Shown here: positions 1 through 8,915 of the stretch, piece by piece
Layout: each line of letters opens with the position of its first letter
How positions within the stretch are numbered: the first letter of the stretch is position 1
Origin: an uncultured Desulfovibrio sp.
Lineage (GTDB): Bacteria > Desulfobacterota > Desulfovibrionia > Desulfovibrionales > Desulfovibrionaceae
NCBI GenBank assembly: GCA_913063155.1
Contig: CAJXYU010000001.1
Coordinates: 1,054,001 to 1,118,000, forward strand
Direction: 5' to 3'
DNA: 64,000 nucleotides
Made by a program: the position numbers and the translations under genes
The notes under the pieces: generated by a model
Databases searched by the model: none
What the model was told of the DNA's origin: nothing
Seen by the model: the letters and a program-made list of their open reading frames with translations, nothing else

Positions 1-73
1 CGTGGCTTTTTTTTGCGCCTTGCTTCCGCACATTTATGAACAGCCTGTGTGTTTGGACGGCTTCAGGCAGTCT

Positions 74-382
74 TCATTGCTTCGCATCTGAATCTTCGAA
101 GGCGGGCGGAGCGACCTCGCCTTTGAACTCCCATTCCTGTTCCAGACCAATTTCCGGCGGCAGCAGCTGGATGCTCAGTGGATCGCCCAGCTTGAATACG
201 TTTTTGCGCTGTACTACCTGCACGTCGCTTTCCACCACCATGCTCTGGGTGGCCAGGGTGGCATCCTCCGGCTCGAAATGGATGGGCGAAGGTTTGTCGA
301 CAAAGCCCGTCGCCAGGTACGCCAAAGACAGGCCAAAGAGGAATAGCCTGAAATAACTTGGTTTGTTCTGACGACGGGCCAT
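74..382 (-). CDS. Small single-span membrane protein, unknown function
   Basis: A 102-residue protein at the downstream end of a six-gene leftward run. A short basic N-terminus (MARRQNK) precedes one membrane segment at about residues 11-27; the remaining ~75 residues would lie on the periplasmic side. AAGGAG stands just before the ATG. It starts 15 bases after the stop of the aminotransferase gene and is probably co-transcribed with it. The topology (short cytoplasmic tail, one span, small periplasmic part with a QRKNVF stretch) recalls the first half of GspC, which would suit the gspLMN genes at the head of the same run, but the protein ends before any PDZ or second domain and homology cannot be shown by eye. 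Function unknown; that it is a real gene is likely from its start site and spacing. Confidence 0.6.
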   Translation of the reverse strand: MARRQNKPSYFRLFLFGLSLAYLATGFVDKPSPIHFEPEDATLATQSMVVESDVQVVQRKNVFKLGDPLSIQLLPPEIGLEQEWEFKGEVAPPAFEDSDAKQ

Positions 383-397
383 GAGTTCTCCTTGACC

Positions 398-1525
398 TTA
401 GCCTGCCAGTGCTTCGGCGATGGCCTTCTGGTCTTCAGCCTTGAGGTACGGGTGCATGGGCAGGGCGAAAATGCGGTCCGCAATGCCTTCGCACACGGGC
501 AAGTCACCCTTGGCGTGGCCGAGGTCGGCGAACGCCTTCTGCAGGTGCAGGGGCAGCGGATAATAGATGGCCGTGGGAATGTCGGAGGCCTTCAGCCTGC
601 CCTGGAGCTCGTCGCGGTGCCGCGCGTCGCGGGCCAGCACGCAGTACTGCGCCCAGGCCGAGGTGTAGCCTTCGGGCACGGTGGGCAGCACCAGGTCTTC
701 CACGCCGGTCAGCACTTCGCGGTAGCGCTCGGCCACTTCGTTGCGAAGTTCAAGTTCTTCCGGGAAGATGGTGAACTTGGCCTTGAGCACGGCGGCCTGC
801 ATGGAGTCGAGGCGTCCGTTGATGCCCAGGCGTACGTTTTCATACCTGTCGGTTCCCTGACCGTGGACACGTACGGAGCGGAGCAATTCATCCATGGTGT
901 CGTCATTGGTGAAGACCATGCCGCCGTCGCCGTAGCAGCCCAGGGGCTTGGCAGGGAAGAATGAGGTGCAGGCGACGTCTCCGATGGAGCAGACCGGACG
1001 GCCCTTGTAGGTTGCGCCGAAGGACTGGGCCGCATCCACAATGAGGAACAGGCCGTTGTTCTTGGCGACGGGCTCGATGGCGTCGTAGTCGGCGGCCAGT
1101 CCGAAGATATCCACGGCGATGACGCCCTTGGGGGTGAGTTTTTTCTCGTCGTGCACCTTGCTGATCGCCTTTTTCAGGGATGCGGCGTCCATGTTGTAGG
1201 TCTCGGGATCGATGTCCACGAAGATCGGGGTGGCTCCCAGCAGGGCGATGGATTCGGCCGTGGCCATGAAGGTGAACGGCGTGGTGAAGACTGCGTCTCC
1301 CTTGCCCACCCCCAGGGCCAGCAGGGCCATGATCAGGGCATCGGTTCCGGACGCGCAGCCAACTGCGTGTTTGACCTGGCTGAATTCGGCCAACTGAGCT
1401 TCCAGTTCACGGATTTCGGGACCCATGATGTAGGCGCCGTGTTCCAGGACGGCCTCGATGCCGCTCCGGACTTCATTTTCAACTCGTTTGTACTGAGACT
1501 TCAGGTCGATAAACGGAATTCCCAT
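398..1525 (-). CDS. DegT/DnrJ/EryC1 sugar aminotransferase, WbpE-like
   Basis: A 375-residue PLP-dependent aminotransferase that would put an amino group on a keto-sugar nucleotide in the cytoplasm. It opens MGIPFIDLKSQY, carries the PLP-ring motif DAAQSFG at 164-170 and the Schiff-base lysine in SFFPAKPLGCYGDGG (Lys about 193), and has RVHGQG and RLDSMQAAVL later, all characteristic of the family. The wording is closest to what I recall of WbpE, the 3-aminotransferase that makes UDP-2,3-diamino-hexuronic acids, so such a substrate is the best guess. The reading frame extends upstream into the STT3 gene, but the ATG at 1525 is preceded by GAGAGGAAG and is the family start. It lies 14 bases after the STT3 stop, pointing to supply of sugar for that enzyme. 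Confidence 0.88.
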   Translation of the reverse strand: MGIPFIDLKSQYKRVENEVRSGIEAVLEHGAYIMGPEIRELEAQLAEFSQVKHAVGCASGTDALIMALLALGVGKGDAVFTTPFTFMATAESIALLGATPIFVDIDPETYNMDAASLKKAISKVHDEKKLTPKGVIAVDIFGLAADYDAIEPVAKNNGLFLIVDAAQSFGATYKGRPVCSIGDVACTSFFPAKPLGCYGDGGMVFTNDDTMDELLRSVRVHGQGTDRYENVRLGINGRLDSMQAAVLKAKFTIFPEELELRNEVAERYREVLTGVEDLVLPTVPEGYTSAWAQYCVLARDARHRDELQGRLKASDIPTAIYYPLPLHLQKAFADLGHAKGDLPVCEGIADRIFALPMHPYLKAEDQKAIAEALAG

Positions 1526-1539
1526 AGTGCTTCCTCTCT

Positions 1540-3795
1540 TTATTGGAGCACCTCGTATATTCTGACGAACGGAAGGCCGTCGGCCACGAGGCGGAAATAG
1601 GGTTTGATGTCGTCCGATTCCGGGTCGCCGGTAAACAGGCGGACCAGCATGGAGTCGTAGGTCTTGCTGTCGAAAAATGAGGATTCGCCAGCCGCCTTGT
1701 TGAAGAGCAGGTGGGGCGTCTTGGGCACAAGACGGGGCGAATAGGTGTTTTGTGGATAGTCGTAATGCGTTGACTTGCCGATATCCAGGAGATCCATGGA
1801 AGTGATGGCGTTCTTGCGGCCGTTGCCGGTCATGACGCCGCCAATGCCGGGGTTGACCGCCACCTGCCCCGGGCCGAAACGCCGCAGGGTCGGTTGTTCC
1901 GTGGTGCCGCTGCTCATATCCCAGTTGCCGTAGAACATGATCCATTTGGCAATGCGGATGTCCTTGTAGGAAACGACCAGATATTGGGTCGGAACCTTCT
2001 TGAGGGGAATGCTTTCGTTGCCGAGTTTTTCAAGGGACGCCTGGGCTGCGCTTCCCGCTTCCCGGGCCCAATCGACGGTCGGGTCCATCATGGGAAAGGC
2101 GGCACTGTACCGGAGGAGTTGATTGGCCTGGAGCGGCGAAGTCGTGGCCATGGCCACGGCCGTGGGGAACAGGTCCCTGCCCGAGTGGCGGCCTCCGTCG
2201 CTCGGAGTTTTCAGGCCTGCATAATACTGGGTTGCGTAGCCCCAATCCCACCAGGTCCAGACGACAGCGTCCTTGGGGGCGCGTTTGCCCAGCCCGATGA
2301 GCGCTTCGGCATGGATTTTGTCCAGGACCGGAGTCGGCCGCAACTCCCGATATTCGGTATAGCCGGGCAGCAGCAGGCTGAGCCCGAGCACTGCCATGGC
2401 TCCCATGCTCATGGCTGCGCGGAAACGCATGTCTTTGGGCAGCAGCCCTCTGCACAGGGCCGCACCGCATGCGCCCAGGATGATCATGAGGGGAGCGCCG
2501 CCGAACATGCTGAATCTGACGCCCATCTTCATGCTGAGCAGGGACAGAGCCACCATGGGCAGCAGCAGTACGGCCAAGGGGCGCGCGGCCAGGACCGGGA
2601 TGACGGCCGCCAAGGCCGCCAGGCCGATCGGAGTGTAGTAGGCCACCCGATTCATGACGATGCTCAAGGGAATGGACTTCGCCTCGATGATGCTTTGGGT
2701 CACTCTTGGAAATATGGGACCGGCTGCCTTGCCGCCTGTGGAGACAATGGCGGTGGATGCCGGCTTCAAATACAGCAGGAGTTTGTTCAGGATGTCGCCG
2801 AGGGGGCCGCTGAAAAATCCGGCCAGGATGAAGGCGGCTGCGAAGACCAGCGCCGCAAGGGCTGTGAGTTTTCTGGAAGCGACGCCCTCCGAGCCTTGAG
2901 AAAATCTCCAGGTCGCCAGCCCTGCGCCGAGAAGAATCATGAGAACGATGTATCCGGCGTTGCCGGTCAGGTAGTACAGCGGTGAGAAATTATAGCTCCA
3001 CATAACTGCGGGAATGCCGGAAAGCATGAAGATGGCGGCCTCGAACAACACTGTTGTCCGCTGCCCCTTGCGGGCGAAGGCGATACCCACGGCGATGGCC
3101 AAGAGGGACAAAAGTGCCGTGTAGTTGGCGATATCCTGATGCCACCACCCGGCAAAGCGGGCGAACAGGCCTATGGCCAAGATCTGGAAGGGCAGCCATT
3201 TCGAGGGAGTGGTTTCATCTTCCTGCGGGAGCCAGCGGAAGGAAGTACGTTGGCGCAGCCACCAAGCCAGGAAAAAGGCCGTGAGCAGAGGCATGAGCAA
3301 GGTGAACAAGTCCGTGTCGTAATAGCCGAGCCTGCTGCGTCCGTAAAAACCGGGAGCCAGTGAGCCCACGATGCCTGCGAAGATCGCGCCGCTCCTGCCG
3401 CCCAGGAACCAGCCCCAGAGTACGCAGGGGATCGCCACGAGGCTTGAGAGAAAGGCCGGCCCCCAAAAGCCGATGGAACCGAGGCTGAGGCCGAGAAATT
3501 CATGGAGCAGTTTGGTGAAGTAGGCCAGGGAACGGCCATCTCCGAACTGTGCCACACGGGAATGGGCCAACCACAGGTAGGTGTCATGGGTGGACATGAT
3601 GAATTCGTCCCCGACCCTGAGCATCGGGTTGTCCCATACGGTCCAGAGGCCCAGGCGCAACCCGAGGTTGAGCAGATAGCAGCCTATGGAAAGGGCCAGA
3701 AGCCAGCGCCAGCTTTGCGCCAGGGTGGAGGAGTGTCCAAAGGCGTTGGAATAGCGGGCCATGCGTCCTGGTTCAGTTGTTGCGGTTTCCGTCAT
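1540..3795 (-). CDS. pglB: STT3/PglB-type oligosaccharyltransferase
   Basis: A 751-residue polytopic membrane protein that should transfer a lipid-linked glycan to Asn side chains of exported proteins on the periplasmic face. Seen: about a dozen hydrophobic segments over residues 30-480, then a soluble C-terminal domain. Family landmarks are present in order: a first-loop acidic residue in STHDTYLWL (Asp about 71), GYYDTD (about 158-162) corresponding to the metal-binding DxD, SIIE (about 368-371) matching the TIxE motif of external loop 5, and WWDWGY (about 515-520) matching the WWDYG sequon-binding signature. Length fits single-subunit bacterial PglB (about 710). Desulfovibrio is known to use PglB enzymes. 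It sits between gspN and the aminotransferase in one transcription unit; no eukaryote-like partner subunits are expected. Confidence 0.9.
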   Translation of the reverse strand: MTETATTEPGRMARYSNAFGHSSTLAQSWRWLLALSIGCYLLNLGLRLGLWTVWDNPMLRVGDEFIMSTHDTYLWLAHSRVAQFGDGRSLAYFTKLLHEFLGLSLGSIGFWGPAFLSSLVAIPCVLWGWFLGGRSGAIFAGIVGSLAPGFYGRSRLGYYDTDLFTLLMPLLTAFFLAWWLRQRTSFRWLPQEDETTPSKWLPFQILAIGLFARFAGWWHQDIANYTALLSLLAIAVGIAFARKGQRTTVLFEAAIFMLSGIPAVMWSYNFSPLYYLTGNAGYIVLMILLGAGLATWRFSQGSEGVASRKLTALAALVFAAAFILAGFFSGPLGDILNKLLLYLKPASTAIVSTGGKAAGPIFPRVTQSIIEAKSIPLSIVMNRVAYYTPIGLAALAAVIPVLAARPLAVLLLPMVALSLLSMKMGVRFSMFGGAPLMIILGACGAALCRGLLPKDMRFRAAMSMGAMAVLGLSLLLPGYTEYRELRPTPVLDKIHAEALIGLGKRAPKDAVVWTWWDWGYATQYYAGLKTPSDGGRHSGRDLFPTAVAMATTSPLQANQLLRYSAAFPMMDPTVDWAREAGSAAQASLEKLGNESIPLKKVPTQYLVVSYKDIRIAKWIMFYGNWDMSSGTTEQPTLRRFGPGQVAVNPGIGGVMTGNGRKNAITSMDLLDIGKSTHYDYPQNTYSPRLVPKTPHLLFNKAAGESSFFDSKTYDSMLVRLFTGDPESDDIKPYFRLVADGLPFVRIYEVLQ

Positions 3796-3825
3796 CGCTT
3801 GTGTTTGTGTCCCATGCGTAATGCG

Positions 3826-4581
3826 TTAGCTGCCCGAAGCGCCGAGCAGGAGGCCGAGGCGGCTTTCCAACTCCACGGGGTGAAATTCGTCGCCCACGGC
3901 GACTTCCCCGTTCAGTTTGACCACGGAGTCCGTGAAGTTCGTTCTATCCGGCTCAAAAAGTCCGCTGCCCTGGAAATCAATGGGCTTTCGGATGGAAGCA
4001 TTCTTGATGTTCCATTCCTTGTCCTGGATTTCAAGGGTCAGGGACAGATCCTCGCTCAGTGTTCCGTCCGGCAGGACCAATCTGTGGGCGCGCAGGTCCA
4101 GCCAGCCGCTGCCCAGCAACTCGCCTTTTGGGGAGGGCATGAAGCCGCCCTTGGCGAAGACCGAACCCTGCAGTCTTCCACCGCCAAAGAGATAGGTGAG
4201 ATCGACCTTGCCATCAAGCTCCAGGTGCCCATTTCGGAAAATGTTGAGATGGCATTCATCTCCGCCGGTGTTGAGACGGACCTTGGCCAGGGGGGAGATG
4301 CCGAAGCGGAGGTCGGCATGCTCGAAACGGAGCGCTCCCGGGGAATTTTCAAAACCTATGACCAGGTCGTCGATACGGAACCCGGAAGGACCTGCCCGCC
4401 GGATATCCTTCCAGGTGAAATTCAGGTTGATCAGTTTGGAATCCACGTGCTGCACGAGGCGCTCACAGAGCTTCTCCCAAGGCGTGAACAGGGCGACGCC
4501 AACGGCGAATCCGAGGAAAACCACGAGAAACATGATTCCGGCCCGCCCGCGTCGTGAGGTGTGTCTGTTTACTGCCTTCAT
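3826..4581 (-). CDS. gspN: Type II secretion system protein GspN
   Basis: A 251-residue inner-membrane protein with a basic N-terminus, one membrane segment at about residues 16-35 and a beta-rich periplasmic remainder, the architecture and usual length of GspN. The segment after the span (FTPWEKLCERLV, then repeated beta-strand-like blocks with LDGKVDLTYLFGGG) matches the family style. GspN is an accessory component of type II secretion and is absent from many systems. The gene begins 5 bases after the gspM stop and ends 30 bases before the STT3 start, so secretion and glycosylation genes share a transcription unit. Assignment rests on topology, length, and the gspL-gspM-gspN order. Confidence 0.7.
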   Translation of the reverse strand: MKAVNRHTSRRGRAGIMFLVVFLGFAVGVALFTPWEKLCERLVQHVDSKLINLNFTWKDIRRAGPSGFRIDDLVIGFENSPGALRFEHADLRFGISPLAKVRLNTGGDECHLNIFRNGHLELDGKVDLTYLFGGGRLQGSVFAKGGFMPSPKGELLGSGWLDLRAHRLVLPDGTLSEDLSLTLEIQDKEWNIKNASIRKPIDFQGSGLFEPDRTNFTDSVVKLNGEVAVGDEFHPVELESRLGLLLGASGS

Positions 4582-4586
4582 GGGGT

Positions 4587-5078
4587 CTACCTGACGAGGG
4601 TCATGGTCACGTCCGCCAGCATGCTGTTGAACGGGTTGCGTTCCAGGGTGAAATCCAGAAAATAAAGGCCGGAATTATCACGGAGGCCTTTGAGGAAGGT
4701 CGTCAACTCCAGCAGGGTCACCTCGTTGAGGGTCACCCGGACACCCGAGTGAGTGAATTCGAAGCCTTTTTGATCGAAACTGATGCGCTCCCACCCAATG
4801 CCGGCTTTTTCAGCCATGTCGGCCACCACTTGCCGGGGGGCGGCTTGCTGTTGTTCGGCCTGTCGCAGTCTGATGCTGCGCAATTCCTTGGCGATGGGCA
4901 CCACGCTGGCGTAGAGGGCCTTTTGGCGTTCTATCTGCTTCTGAGTACTGACGGTCAGGAAGTATTGCGGCCCGAACGAGCCCACGAGGATCAACAGCCA
5001 GGCCCACTTGGCCACCTTGAAAAAACGCTGCTGCTTGTGGGGGGGCCATTTCAGCCAGAACCATTTTTGTTCGGCCAT
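4587..5078 (-). CDS. gspM: Type II secretion system protein GspM
   Basis: A 163-residue bitopic protein: cytoplasmic N-terminal ~25 residues, a membrane segment at about 25-43, a coiled-coil-prone stretch, then a periplasmic alpha/beta domain (about 85-163) of the ferredoxin-like type found in GspM and PilO. GspM binds GspL and helps to anchor the assembly ATPase platform. It starts 2 bases after the gspL-like stop and is followed by gspN after 5 bases, the usual L-M-N order. Sequence conservation in GspM is low, so position and topology carry much of the call; a PilO-like protein is the alternative. Confidence 0.65.
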   Translation of the reverse strand: MAEQKWFWLKWPPHKQQRFFKVAKWAWLLILVGSFGPQYFLTVSTQKQIERQKALYASVVPIAKELRSIRLRQAEQQQAAPRQVVADMAEKAGIGWERISFDQKGFEFTHSGVRVTLNEVTLLELTTFLKGLRDNSGLYFLDFTLERNPFNSMLADVTMTLVR

Positions 5079-5080
5079 GT

Positions 5081-5647
5081 CTACCTCCGCCCCACCTTGA
5101 GGACGAAATGGATGCCGCTCAAGGTTTCTTCCCTGCTTTCGAGAGAGAATTCGTATTCCTCATCCGTGTCCAGCTCTTGCAGAAAGGCTTTGAAGGCGGC
5201 CTGGTCCGGAGTGTACATGCCTTCCAAAGTACCGCGTTCTCCGGAAAGGGCGACCTTGTCGATGCGGACCATGAAGTCGGCGTGCCTGCTGAACTCGGCA
5301 ATCAGGACCAGAGGGTCCAGTCCGAACTGTTGCTGGGCCGTGGCCTGGCCGTGTACGAACTGCAGGCGCCCGAATGGAGAGGAACCCATGTCCTCTCCGA
5401 GCACGGATGCGTACTGGGCGTGCAGTTCCTGCTCGATGCGGTCGAGTTGGGACGTGTTGGTGTACCAGCGCATACCCTGGCCGAGGCCGAACAGCAGACC
5501 TATGGCCGTAATCCAGGCCATTGTCCTGACGAACCTCTGCGACGCGGTCCGAGAGTTGTACCGGGGCGGAGCTTTGCGGGTCCTGACACCTTTGGGTTGT
5601 ATCTTCACTGCCGCCTTTCTGGGCGGTGCGGCTTTGTTTTCTGCCAT
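5081..5647 (-). CDS. gspL: GspL/PilN-like inner membrane protein lacking the actin-like half
   Basis: A 188-residue protein with a Pro/Lys/Arg-rich cytoplasmic N-terminus (residues 1-40), one membrane segment at about 43-61 and a periplasmic domain that pairs with that of GspM. Full-length GspL is about 400 residues and begins with an actin-like cytoplasmic domain that holds GspE; none is present here, and the upstream DNA is the divergent asnB promoter region. The protein therefore resembles PilN, or a GspL reduced to its transmembrane and periplasmic half. No clear Shine-Dalgarno precedes the ATG at 5647. It is the first gene of the leftward run and its promoter must lie in the 152 bases shared with asnB. 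Confidence 0.6.
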   Translation of the reverse strand: MAENKAAPPRKAAVKIQPKGVRTRKAPPRYNSRTASQRFVRTMAWITAIGLLFGLGQGMRWYTNTSQLDRIEQELHAQYASVLGEDMGSSPFGRLQFVHGQATAQQQFGLDPLVLIAEFSRHADFMVRIDKVALSGERGTLEGMYTPDQAAFKAFLQELDTDEEYEFSLESREETLSGIHFVLKVGRR

Positions 5648-5799
5648 ATCAATAAATTTTTTGTGTCCGTCGGTTGCTCATATGCCGGACTGTGGGCAAT
5701 GTAAACGAAACCCGGTGTGCGGGCAAGCCGAGCCGCCGGAGGCTGCCCGGGCGCTGCACAGATGACAAAGCGCAGAGCGGCTGGTAACAGGTTGTCGGC

Positions 5800-7749
5800 A
5801 TGTGTGGAATAACCGGATTCATCGATCTTTCCGGCGCAACGGACGCCGAGGCGCTTGAGGCCCGGGTGCGCTCCATGGCCGAGACCTTGCGCCATCGCGG
5901 GCCGGACGCGGACGGCATTCATGTGGATGCACGGACGGGCCTGGCCCTGGGGCACCGCAGGCTTGCCATCCTGGACCTTTCCGAATCCGGGGCCCAGCCC
6001 ATGGCAGGCGCGGGTGGGCGCTTCATCCTGGTCCACAACGGTGAAATCTACAATTTCAGGGAACTCCGAAGGGAGTTGGAGTTGGAGGGCGGCCCTTTCC
6101 TGCCTTGGCGCGGCAGGTCCGACACCGAAGTCATGCTGGCCGCGTTTCAGGTCTGGGGCGTGGAGAAGGCCGTGAAGCGGTTCACGGGCATGTTCGCCTT
6201 CGCCCTCTGGGACGCGAAGGAACGCACCTTGTTTCTGGCCCGGGACCGCATGGGGGAAAAACCCCTGTACTATTGCCGCTCAGGCAAGAACTTTCTGTTC
6301 GCTTCCGAGCTCAAGGCCCTGCGAGCCGCGGACGTATTCCGGCCCGGGCTGGACATGGCGGGTGTGGCCCAGTTCCTGCGTTTCCAATACATTCCGGCTC
6401 CGCGCACCATCTATGAGGATGTGCGCAAACTGCGGCCCGGACACCTGCTGGCTGTGCGGTTGGATAACCCGGACCGGCTGGAATCCCTGCCCTACTGGAG
6501 CCTCAAGGATGCGGTGAACCGCTCCCTGTATGCTCCTTTCGACGGCAGCGAGGACGAGGCGGCCGACCAGCTGGAATCCCTGCTGCGCACCACGGTGCGC
6601 AACCAGATGATCTCGGACGTTCCTCTCGGCTCTCTGCTGTCCGGCGGCATCGATTCCTCCCTGGTCACGGCCCTCATGCAGGCCGAGTCCGGCAGGCCGG
6701 TGCGCACCTTCACCATCGGCTACGACGACCCGGCCTACAACGAGGCCGGCCATGCCCGGCGGGTGGCCGAGTATCTGGGCGCCGAACACACCGAGCTGAC
6801 CGTCACTCCGCAGCAGGCATTGGATCTGATTCCGCAATTGCCGCAGATGTACGACGAGCCTTTTGCGGACGCTTCCATGATTCCCACGCATCTTGTGGCC
6901 TCCCTGACCCGGCGGCATGTCACGGTCTGCCTGTCCGGTGACGGCGGGGACGAAACCTTTGCCGGGTACAATCGTCATGTCTGGGCGCCGGCCATCTGGC
7001 AACGCATGCGTACCATGCCCCGAGGGGTGCGCGGTCTGGCCGCCGGGGTCATCAAGGCCTTTCCTCCGAAATTCTACAATGCGCTCTTCAGACTGGCCCC
7101 CGCGAAAAAGGGCATGACCATGGCCGGATACAAGCTGCACCGTTTGGCCGACATCCTGAGCCTGGATTCGCGCGAGGCCGTCTACAAAAGCCTGGCTTCC
7201 ACGTGGCAGCGGCCTGAACAGGTGCTGTTGTCCGGTCAGGAGCCGCCCTGCACAGCGGACATGCCGTCCCTGTGGCCCGGGGTCACAGGCTTCACGGCCT
7301 GGATGCAGTTCCTGGATTCCGTCACTTACCTGCCTGACGATATTCTGACCAAGGTCGACCGCGCCACCATGTCCTGCAGCCTGGAGTCCCGCGCCCCCTA
7401 CCTGGACCACAAGGTCGTGGAGTTTGCCTGGCGGTTGCCTCTGTCCATGAAGCTGAACGGCCGGGAGAGCAAATACATCCTGCGCAAGATCCTGTACCGT
7501 CATGTGCCGCGCGAACTGGTGGACCGGCCCAAGGCCGGATTCGGCATTCCCATCGACTCATGGCTGCGTGGCCCACTACGGGCATGGGCAGAAGAGTTGA
7601 TAAGCCCCAACAAGCTGACGGGACAGGGTATCCTGCGTCCGGAGGTCGTCGGTATCCAGTGGCAGGACCATCTCTCCGGCAAGCGCGACAACCAGTTTCG
7701 GCTCTGGAACATCCTCATGCTTCAGGCATGGCTCGACAAATGGATGTAA
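5800..7749 (+). CDS. asnB: Asparagine synthase-type glutamine amidotransferase
   Basis: A 649-residue AsnB family enzyme. MCGITGF places the catalytic cysteine at position 2; RHRGPD (31-36) and HNGEIYNF (79-86) complete the class II glutaminase. The synthetase half has the pyrophosphate loop SGGIDSS (281-287) and SGDGGDE (379-385). The reaction is ATP-dependent amide transfer from glutamine to a carboxylate. It could be housekeeping asparagine synthase, but homologues in polysaccharide loci amidate hexuronic acids. Here it is followed by a glycosyltransferase and a phosphoglycosyltransferase and faces a WbpE-like gene, so a sugar-acid substrate is a reasonable inference. The upstream 150 bases are shared with the divergent gspL gene. 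Confidence 0.88.
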   Translation: MCGITGFIDLSGATDAEALEARVRSMAETLRHRGPDADGIHVDARTGLALGHRRLAILDLSESGAQPMAGAGGRFILVHNGEIYNFRELRRELELEGGPFLPWRGRSDTEVMLAAFQVWGVEKAVKRFTGMFAFALWDAKERTLFLARDRMGEKPLYYCRSGKNFLFASELKALRAADVFRPGLDMAGVAQFLRFQYIPAPRTIYEDVRKLRPGHLLAVRLDNPDRLESLPYWSLKDAVNRSLYAPFDGSEDEAADQLESLLRTTVRNQMISDVPLGSLLSGGIDSSLVTALMQAESGRPVRTFTIGYDDPAYNEAGHARRVAEYLGAEHTELTVTPQQALDLIPQLPQMYDEPFADASMIPTHLVASLTRRHVTVCLSGDGGDETFAGYNRHVWAPAIWQRMRTMPRGVRGLAAGVIKAFPPKFYNALFRLAPAKKGMTMAGYKLHRLADILSLDSREAVYKSLASTWQRPEQVLLSGQEPPCTADMPSLWPGVTGFTAWMQFLDSVTYLPDDILTKVDRATMSCSLESRAPYLDHKVVEFAWRLPLSMKLNGRESKYILRKILYRHVPRELVDRPKAGFGIPIDSWLRGPLRAWAEELISPNKLTGQGILRPEVVGIQWQDHLSGKRDNQFRLWNILMLQAWLDKWM

Positions 7750-7805
7750 GGGGCGTTGCTCACGCTCTGTTTGCAGCCGGAAAGCGGCTGTGACACAATG
7801 ACCCA

Positions 7806-8915
7806 ATGAAGATACTTGTTCTTGCGAGCCTTGCCCCGTCCCTCACCCGGTTCCGCGGTGCGTTGCTGGCCGAAATGGTGGCGCGCGGTCACGAGGTGGT
7901 GGGCATGGCCCCTCCATTCAAGCCGGATGCTGGGCCGGAGCTGACCTCCATGGGGGTGGAATATGTGCCCATCGCCATGTCTCGGCGCGGGCTCAACCCC
8001 TTTTCTGATCTGGGGCTCATCTTCCGGCTCAAGAGCGAGTTCGAGCGCATCAGGCCGGACATTGTCCTGGCCTACACCATCAAGCCCGTGGTTTACGGGG
8101 CCGTGGCCGCCCGGCTGGCGGGCGTGCCCCGCTTTTTTTCGCTTATCACCGGACTGGGCTATGCTTTTACCGAGGTCTCCGGCTTCCGGCGGCGGGTGCT
8201 TTTCAACCTGGCCCGGGGGCTGTATGCCGCAGGATTGCGTTTTTCCCACGGCGCCCTGTTTCAGAATCCGGACGACCCCCGGTTTTTCCGAAAGGTCGGC
8301 GTGCTTCCCGGCAGCCTGCCCGTAGCCGTCACCGGCGGGTCTGGCGTGGACCTGGAATACTACAACGTCACCGAACCGCCTCGGGAGCCCTCCTTTCTTT
8401 GTCTTTCCCGGCTGCTGCGCGCCAAGGGTGTGGTGGAATACGCCGAGGCCGCCGTGCGGCTCAAGGCCAGATATCCCAAGGCTGTTTTCCGGCTGGTCGG
8501 GCCGCAGGAGCACGGCCCGGACGGCATTGACGACGAGACCATCCGTTCCTGGCGGCACGGCGGCTTGGAGGTGCTTCCGGCCACCGACGATGTGCGCCCC
8601 TACCTGACCAACGCCAGCGTCTATGTCCTGCCCTCCTGGCGCGAGGGCACGCCCCGTTCGGTGCTTGAGGCCATGAGTACGGGGCGGGCCGTGGTGACCA
8701 CGGACGCGCCCGGCTGCCGAGAGACCGTGGAGCAGGGCGTCAACGGATTCATGGTCCCCGTGCATGACGTGGACGCCCTGGAAGCGGCCATGGAAAAACT
8801 CATTGACCCGGAATTGGCCGCACGGATGGGTGCGGCCAGCAGAGACCTTGCCGAAAGAAAATTCGACGTGACCAAGGTCAACGAGATCATCCTCAATTTC
8901 ATGGGAGTGGCATGA
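7806..8915 (+). CDS. Glycosyltransferase family 4
   Basis: A 369-residue cytoplasmic or membrane-associated GT-B enzyme. The N-terminus (MKILVLASLAPSLTRFRGAL) is a typical acceptor-domain opening, and the C-terminal half has the nucleotide-sugar region PSWREGTPRSVLEAM followed by GRAVVTTDAPGCRETV, giving the E-x7-E pattern of GT4. Its partners suggest it adds the second sugar onto the undecaprenyl-PP-sugar made by the next gene, as PglA does in Campylobacter. It overlaps that gene by 4 bases (ATGA at 8912), implying translational coupling. Donor sugar cannot be read from sequence. Confidence 0.88.
   Translation: MKILVLASLAPSLTRFRGALLAEMVARGHEVVGMAPPFKPDAGPELTSMGVEYVPIAMSRRGLNPFSDLGLIFRLKSEFERIRPDIVLAYTIKPVVYGAVAARLAGVPRFFSLITGLGYAFTEVSGFRRRVLFNLARGLYAAGLRFSHGALFQNPDDPRFFRKVGVLPGSLPVAVTGGSGVDLEYYNVTEPPREPSFLCLSRLLRAKGVVEYAEAAVRLKARYPKAVFRLVGPQEHGPDGIDDETIRSWRHGGLEVLPATDDVRPYLTNASVYVLPSWREGTPRSVLEAMSTGRAVVTTDAPGCRETVEQGVNGFMVPVHDVDALEAAMEKLIDPELAARMGAASRDLAERKFDVTKVNEIILNFMGVA

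Noticed and set aside
1-73. Possible next leftward gene starting at the ATG whose complement is near base 36
   Set aside because: Only about eleven codons are visible and no binding site is clear, so it cannot be called.
74-382. A firm GspC assignment for the small membrane protein
   Set aside because: Topology and a QRKNVF stretch are suggestive only; no second domain is present, so it is left as unknown.
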